Of a DNA stretch of 64,000 nt, positions 61,397 through 64,000 are shown piece after piece. The notes beneath the pieces are model-generated. The model made no database searches, was not told the DNA's origin, and worked only from the letters and a program-made list of their open reading frames with translations. How positions within the stretch are numbered: the stretch's first letter is position 1; every line of letters begins with the position of its first letter. The position numbers were made by a program, and so were the translations under genes. Source of the stretch: Saprospirales bacterium (lineage in GTDB: Bacteria; Bacteroidota; Bacteroidia; Chitinophagales; Saprospiraceae); NCBI GenBank assembly GCA_002698985.1, contig PAAY01000004.1, positions 62,001 to 126,000 of the forward strand, in the 5' to 3' direction.

Positions 61397-62092
61397 TCAG
61401 TATTCCTTCCCTTTGAAAAAATCCGGTGAGAAGGAACCGAAAAAATAGGAAACCGAACCTCCGACAAAGAGGTACCAGTCGTTTCTGTTCGGATTGCCAT
61501 TCTGTGAAACGTCGTCGAGGTAGTCTGAGAAAGTGGCCCGCCAACCCCATTCACCGCTGATGGAAACGTGCTCGTGTAGGTCTATGCGGACACCAAACAT
61601 GAAAGGAACGGTGATAAACTTGTCCACGTCTTCTGCTTCCGGGAACATTCCCGAATCACTGGACGGCACCACCAAGTCAATGTTGGTAAAGGTGTAACCC
61701 AGGCCGGTAGCTATGTAGGGTGAGATTTGCCGACGGAAGATACCGGTGCTGCCGGCACGGCTCCGACCGAGTGGGTGGTATTCACCTGTGATGGCTACTT
61801 CCAGTACGGTGCCGTCAAATTTCCAACCCCGGTTCTTTTTGTTGCTGTCGGCGTTGGCGTCGTTGCCGCCTATGAAGCCGTAATACACATTTCCACGAAT
61901 CTTGAACTTGTCTTCGTAATGGAGCCGGACGAAGCCGCCGTAGGATTTTTTGGTTTCCTTCAGCACGATGGGATTGTCGGAAAGGTCGCCCTGATAGTTG
62001 GCAAAGCCGAGAAAAAAGCCCCCTTCAACAATTTGCTGCGAATGCACGTACAGCGGCAACAGAAGCGCACAAAGAATGGCAATTCTTTTCAT
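61397..62092 (-). CDS. DUF6089-type outer-membrane beta-barrel protein
   Basis: A 231-residue exported protein: signal peptide MKRIAILCALLLPLYVHSQ, then alternating amphipathic strands of an 8-strand barrel, beginning EGGFFLGFANYQGDLSD and ending VSYFFGSFSPDFFKGKEY. The GFANYQGDL opening is typical of the DUF6089 group found in Bacteroidota. Function unknown; probably structural or adhesion related. It is 31 bases from psuG. Confidence 0.85.
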   Translation of the reverse strand: MKRIAILCALLLPLYVHSQQIVEGGFFLGFANYQGDLSDNPIVLKETKKSYGGFVRLHYEDKFKIRGNVYYGFIGGNDANADSNKKNRGWKFDGTVLEVAITGEYHPLGRSRAGSTGIFRRQISPYIATGLGYTFTNIDLVVPSSDSGMFPEAEDVDKFITVPFMFGVRIDLHEHVSISGEWGWRATFSDYLDDVSQNGNPNRNDWYLFVGGSVSYFFGSFSPDFFKGKEY

Positions 62093-62260
62093 GAAGTTGT
62101 TTTGTAATGAGAGAGATGAGTGTCAGTTCCCTTATGCCTTTACCATTTCAAATGTTCATTTTGGGAGGGGGGCAAACAGGTCTTGCCTGTATCCGGCAGA
62201 ACAGCCGGGGAGGTTGGCACGGGAAAGTATTATTCAAAGTATTGTGTACTATGCAAATAC

Positions 62261-64000
62261 CTAACCATTCGTAAAGGCCAGGGCATTCAGAGATTGCTGA
62301 AGTTTTTCCAGCAGTTCCCGTGCCGATTTCAGCGAACCCACGCCGTCTTTGGTCATGATGAGGCTGCGCGGAGTTTTTTTGAGGCCCAATCCCAACTTGC
62401 TGCCATTGCTGCCGAGGTATTGGAAAATCATCTGGAAAGTGGAGCTGTCATAGTAGCTCGACTGCGGATTTTCGACAAAGAAACAACGCAGTTTTTTATT
62501 CTTCAGAATGATGCGCTCGAAGCCCAGTTCTTTGGCAATCCAGCGCAGACGCAGGCCGTGGAAGAGCTCTTTGACGGGGGGCGGTACCTTGCCAAACCGG
62601 TCTTTGAGCATCTTTTCGAAATCGGCCAGTTCCCGCTCATCGTTGAGTGCATCCAGGCGGGTGTACAGGCTGAGCCTTTCGGAAATACTGCTCACATAGT
62701 CGTCGGGTATGTGCATTTCCGTATCGGTGTCGATTTGCACATCTTTTACAAAAGTGGTCTTTTTCTTCAGCTCTTCTTTGAACACCTCTTTGAAGTCGGT
62801 TTCCTTCAGTTCCTGAATGGCTTCTTCCAGGATGCGCTGGAAAGTCTCGTAGCCAATGTCGGCAATGAAGCCGCTCTGCTCTGCACCCAGCAGGTTGCCG
62901 GCCCCCCGGATGTCGAGGTCGCGCATCGCAATTTCAAAGCCGCTGCCCAGATCGCTGAATTCTTCGATGGTTTTCAGCCTTTTGCGGGCATCGTGCGTCA
63001 GCACCGACATGGGTGGACAGAACAGGTAACAATAGGCCTTTTTGTTGGAGCGGCCGATGCGTCCCCGGAGCTGGTGCAGGTCGCTGAGGCCAAACTGGTT
63101 GGCGTTGTTGATGATCATCGTGTTGGCGTTGGGGATGTCCAGGCCGGTTTCGATGATGTTGGTGCAGACCAGTACGTCGTAACGGTTGTCGATGAAATCG
63201 ATCAGGGTCTTTTCCAGTTTGTTGCTGTCCATCTGGCCGTGGGCCATGGCCACATCCACATCGGGGCAAAGGCGTTTGATGAGGGCGGTAATGTCCGGCA
63301 GGCTCTTCACGCGGTTGTGCACAAAAAACACCTGCCCTCCGCGGTGCACCTCTTTGTAAATAGCGTCTTTGATCAGCGATTCACTGAAAACCCTGATCTC
63401 CGTATGGATGGGTTGCCGGTTGGGCGGAGGTGTGCGTATGATGGACAAATCCCTGGCGGCCATCAGGCTGAATTGCAGTGTCCGGGGAATGGGCGTTGCC
63501 GTCAATGTCAGGGTGTCCACGTTCGCTTTCAGTGAGCGCAGCTTTTCTTTGGCGGCTACGCCGAACTTTTGCTCTTCGTCAATGATGAGCAAGCCCAGGT
63601 CTTTGAATCTCACTTCTTTGTTCAGCAGGGCATGCGTGCCGATGATGATGTCTATTTTCCCTTCTTTCAGGTTCCTGAAAATGGCGTTCTTTTCTTTGGT
63701 GGAGCGGAAGCGGTTCAGGTAGTCGATCCTGAGGTCGAAATCGGCCAGCCTTTCGCTGAAGGTTTTGAAATGCTGTAGTGCCAGAATGGTGGTGGGCACC
63801 AGAATGGCCACCTGCTTGCCATCGAGCACCGCTTTGAAAGTTGCCCGGATGGCGACCTCCGTTTTTCCGAAGCCAACATCACCGCAGATCAGCCTGTCCA
63901 TCGGGTGGGGCTTCATCATGTCTTCCTTCACATCGATGGTTGCCTTTTCCTGGTCGGGTGTGTCTTCGTAAATGAAGGAAGACTCCAGCTCGGCCTGCAG
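62261..64000 (-). CDS. mfd: Transcription-repair coupling factor Mfd (3' part)
   Basis: The frame is open to the window edge; about 579 C-terminal residues of a protein of roughly 1100 are seen. The RecG-like translocase appears with Walker A GDVGFGKTEVAIR, DEEQ box LIIDEEQKFGV, TATPIPRTLQFSL, motif IV to VI NIIETGLDIPNANTMI and QLRGRIGRSNKKAYCYL. The TRCF C-terminal domain follows and ends NALAFTNG. Mfd removes RNA polymerase stalled at lesions and recruits UvrA. Gene symbol follows from the TRCF domain and DEEQ box, which separate it from RecG and PriA. Confidence 0.95.
   Translation of the reverse strand: MQAELESSFIYEDTPDQEKATIDVKEDMMKPHPMDRLICGDVGFGKTEVAIRATFKAVLDGKQVAILVPTTILALQHFKTFSERLADFDLRIDYLNRFRSTKEKNAIFRNLKEGKIDIIIGTHALLNKEVRFKDLGLLIIDEEQKFGVAAKEKLRSLKANVDTLTLTATPIPRTLQFSLMAARDLSIIRTPPPNRQPIHTEIRVFSESLIKDAIYKEVHRGGQVFFVHNRVKSLPDITALIKRLCPDVDVAMAHGQMDSNKLEKTLIDFIDNRYDVLVCTNIIETGLDIPNANTMIINNANQFGLSDLHQLRGRIGRSNKKAYCYLFCPPMSVLTHDARKRLKTIEEFSDLGSGFEIAMRDLDIRGAGNLLGAEQSGFIADIGYETFQRILEEAIQELKETDFKEVFKEELKKKTTFVKDVQIDTDTEMHIPDDYVSSISERLSLYTRLDALNDERELADFEKMLKDRFGKVPPPVKELFHGLRLRWIAKELGFERIILKNKKLRCFFVENPQSSYYDSSTFQMIFQYLGSNGSKLGLGLKKTPRSLIMTKDGVGSLKSARELLEKLQQSLNALAFTNG

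Noticed and set aside
62120-63535. Long open frame (471 codons) on the plus strand opposite mfd
   Set aside because: Antisense to conserved helicase motifs of Mfd; no recognisable domain.
1-64000. CTGCAG at both window ends, suggesting a cloned PstI fragment
   Set aside because: Both ends cut inside genes and a six-base site is common; nothing else indicates a cloning origin.

Overview
The window reads as a chromosomal segment of a Bacteroidota bacterium, most likely a marine or environmental Saprospiria/Lewinella-type organism. The lineage is inferred from gene content: a SusD-family lipoprotein, a DUF4249 lipoprotein paired with a TonB-dependent receptor, a LytS/LytTR pair, a two-component-type beta-propeller sensor, a eukaryote-like citrate synthase, the futalosine menaquinone gene mqnC, RicT, and several promoters of the Bacteroidota form TTTG-N15-23-TAnnTTTG. 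Shine-Dalgarno sites are essentially absent. No rRNA, CRISPR array, integrase or classical insertion sequence was seen; one tRNA-Leu(UAG) is present.

Layout. 1-2021: the 3' end of a susD gene, then a repeat-rich cassette carrying a GxxExxY (PD-(D/E)XK-type) nuclease-like gene. 2019-7658 (minus): a complete suf operon, sufB-C-D-S-E plus sufT. 7896-10670: a membrane-anchored propeller sensor with its own LuxR-like HTH. 10963-16135: citrate synthase, a PpiD-like foldase, a membrane protein and tatA. 16300-19437: a 2OG-Fe(II) oxygenase, the LytS/LytTR pair and a small thiamine-binding protein. 20014-23988: holB, ricT, lpdA. 24042-29404 (minus): DUF4249/TonB receptor, K+ channel, M48 protease. 29624-34220: a large PIG-L family protein, then a TPR protein and a GT2 glycosyltransferase downstream of relA/spoT (34228-36462). 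36734-40685: tRNA-Leu, trigger factor, clpP, clpX, a protein quality-control block. 40864-45781: alkaline phosphatase, a sulfur-handling operon (two YeeE/YedE halves, a rhodanese lipoprotein, a haem-binding DUF3365 lipoprotein), purine nucleoside phosphorylase, a small membrane protein. 45899-55107: a giant sortilin-like propeller, recX, paaZ, an SH3 protein, dprA, a GMC oxidoreductase. 55169-60318: two Fic-family genes around mqnC and an acyl-CoA carboxylase beta gene. 60454-64000 (minus): psuG, a DUF6089 outer-membrane protein and the 3' part of mfd.

Most of the window is ordinary housekeeping. The most unusual signal lies at convergent gene junctions. At 984-2021 and at 48989-49157, inverted arrays of 9-bp or 8-bp iterons fill the gap from one gene's TGA to the opposing gene's TGA, and the stop codons are themselves part of, or abut, the repeat. 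The first array contains the GxxExxY gene. A third junction (60319-60453) is packed with GTGCAC/TGCACA half-sites. Together with an over-represented 11-mer (CCTTCGGYAAA, 11 copies), this suggests families of small palindromic elements, one of which may have a nuclease gene as its partner in the way REP sequences have RAYT transposases. That last step is inference.
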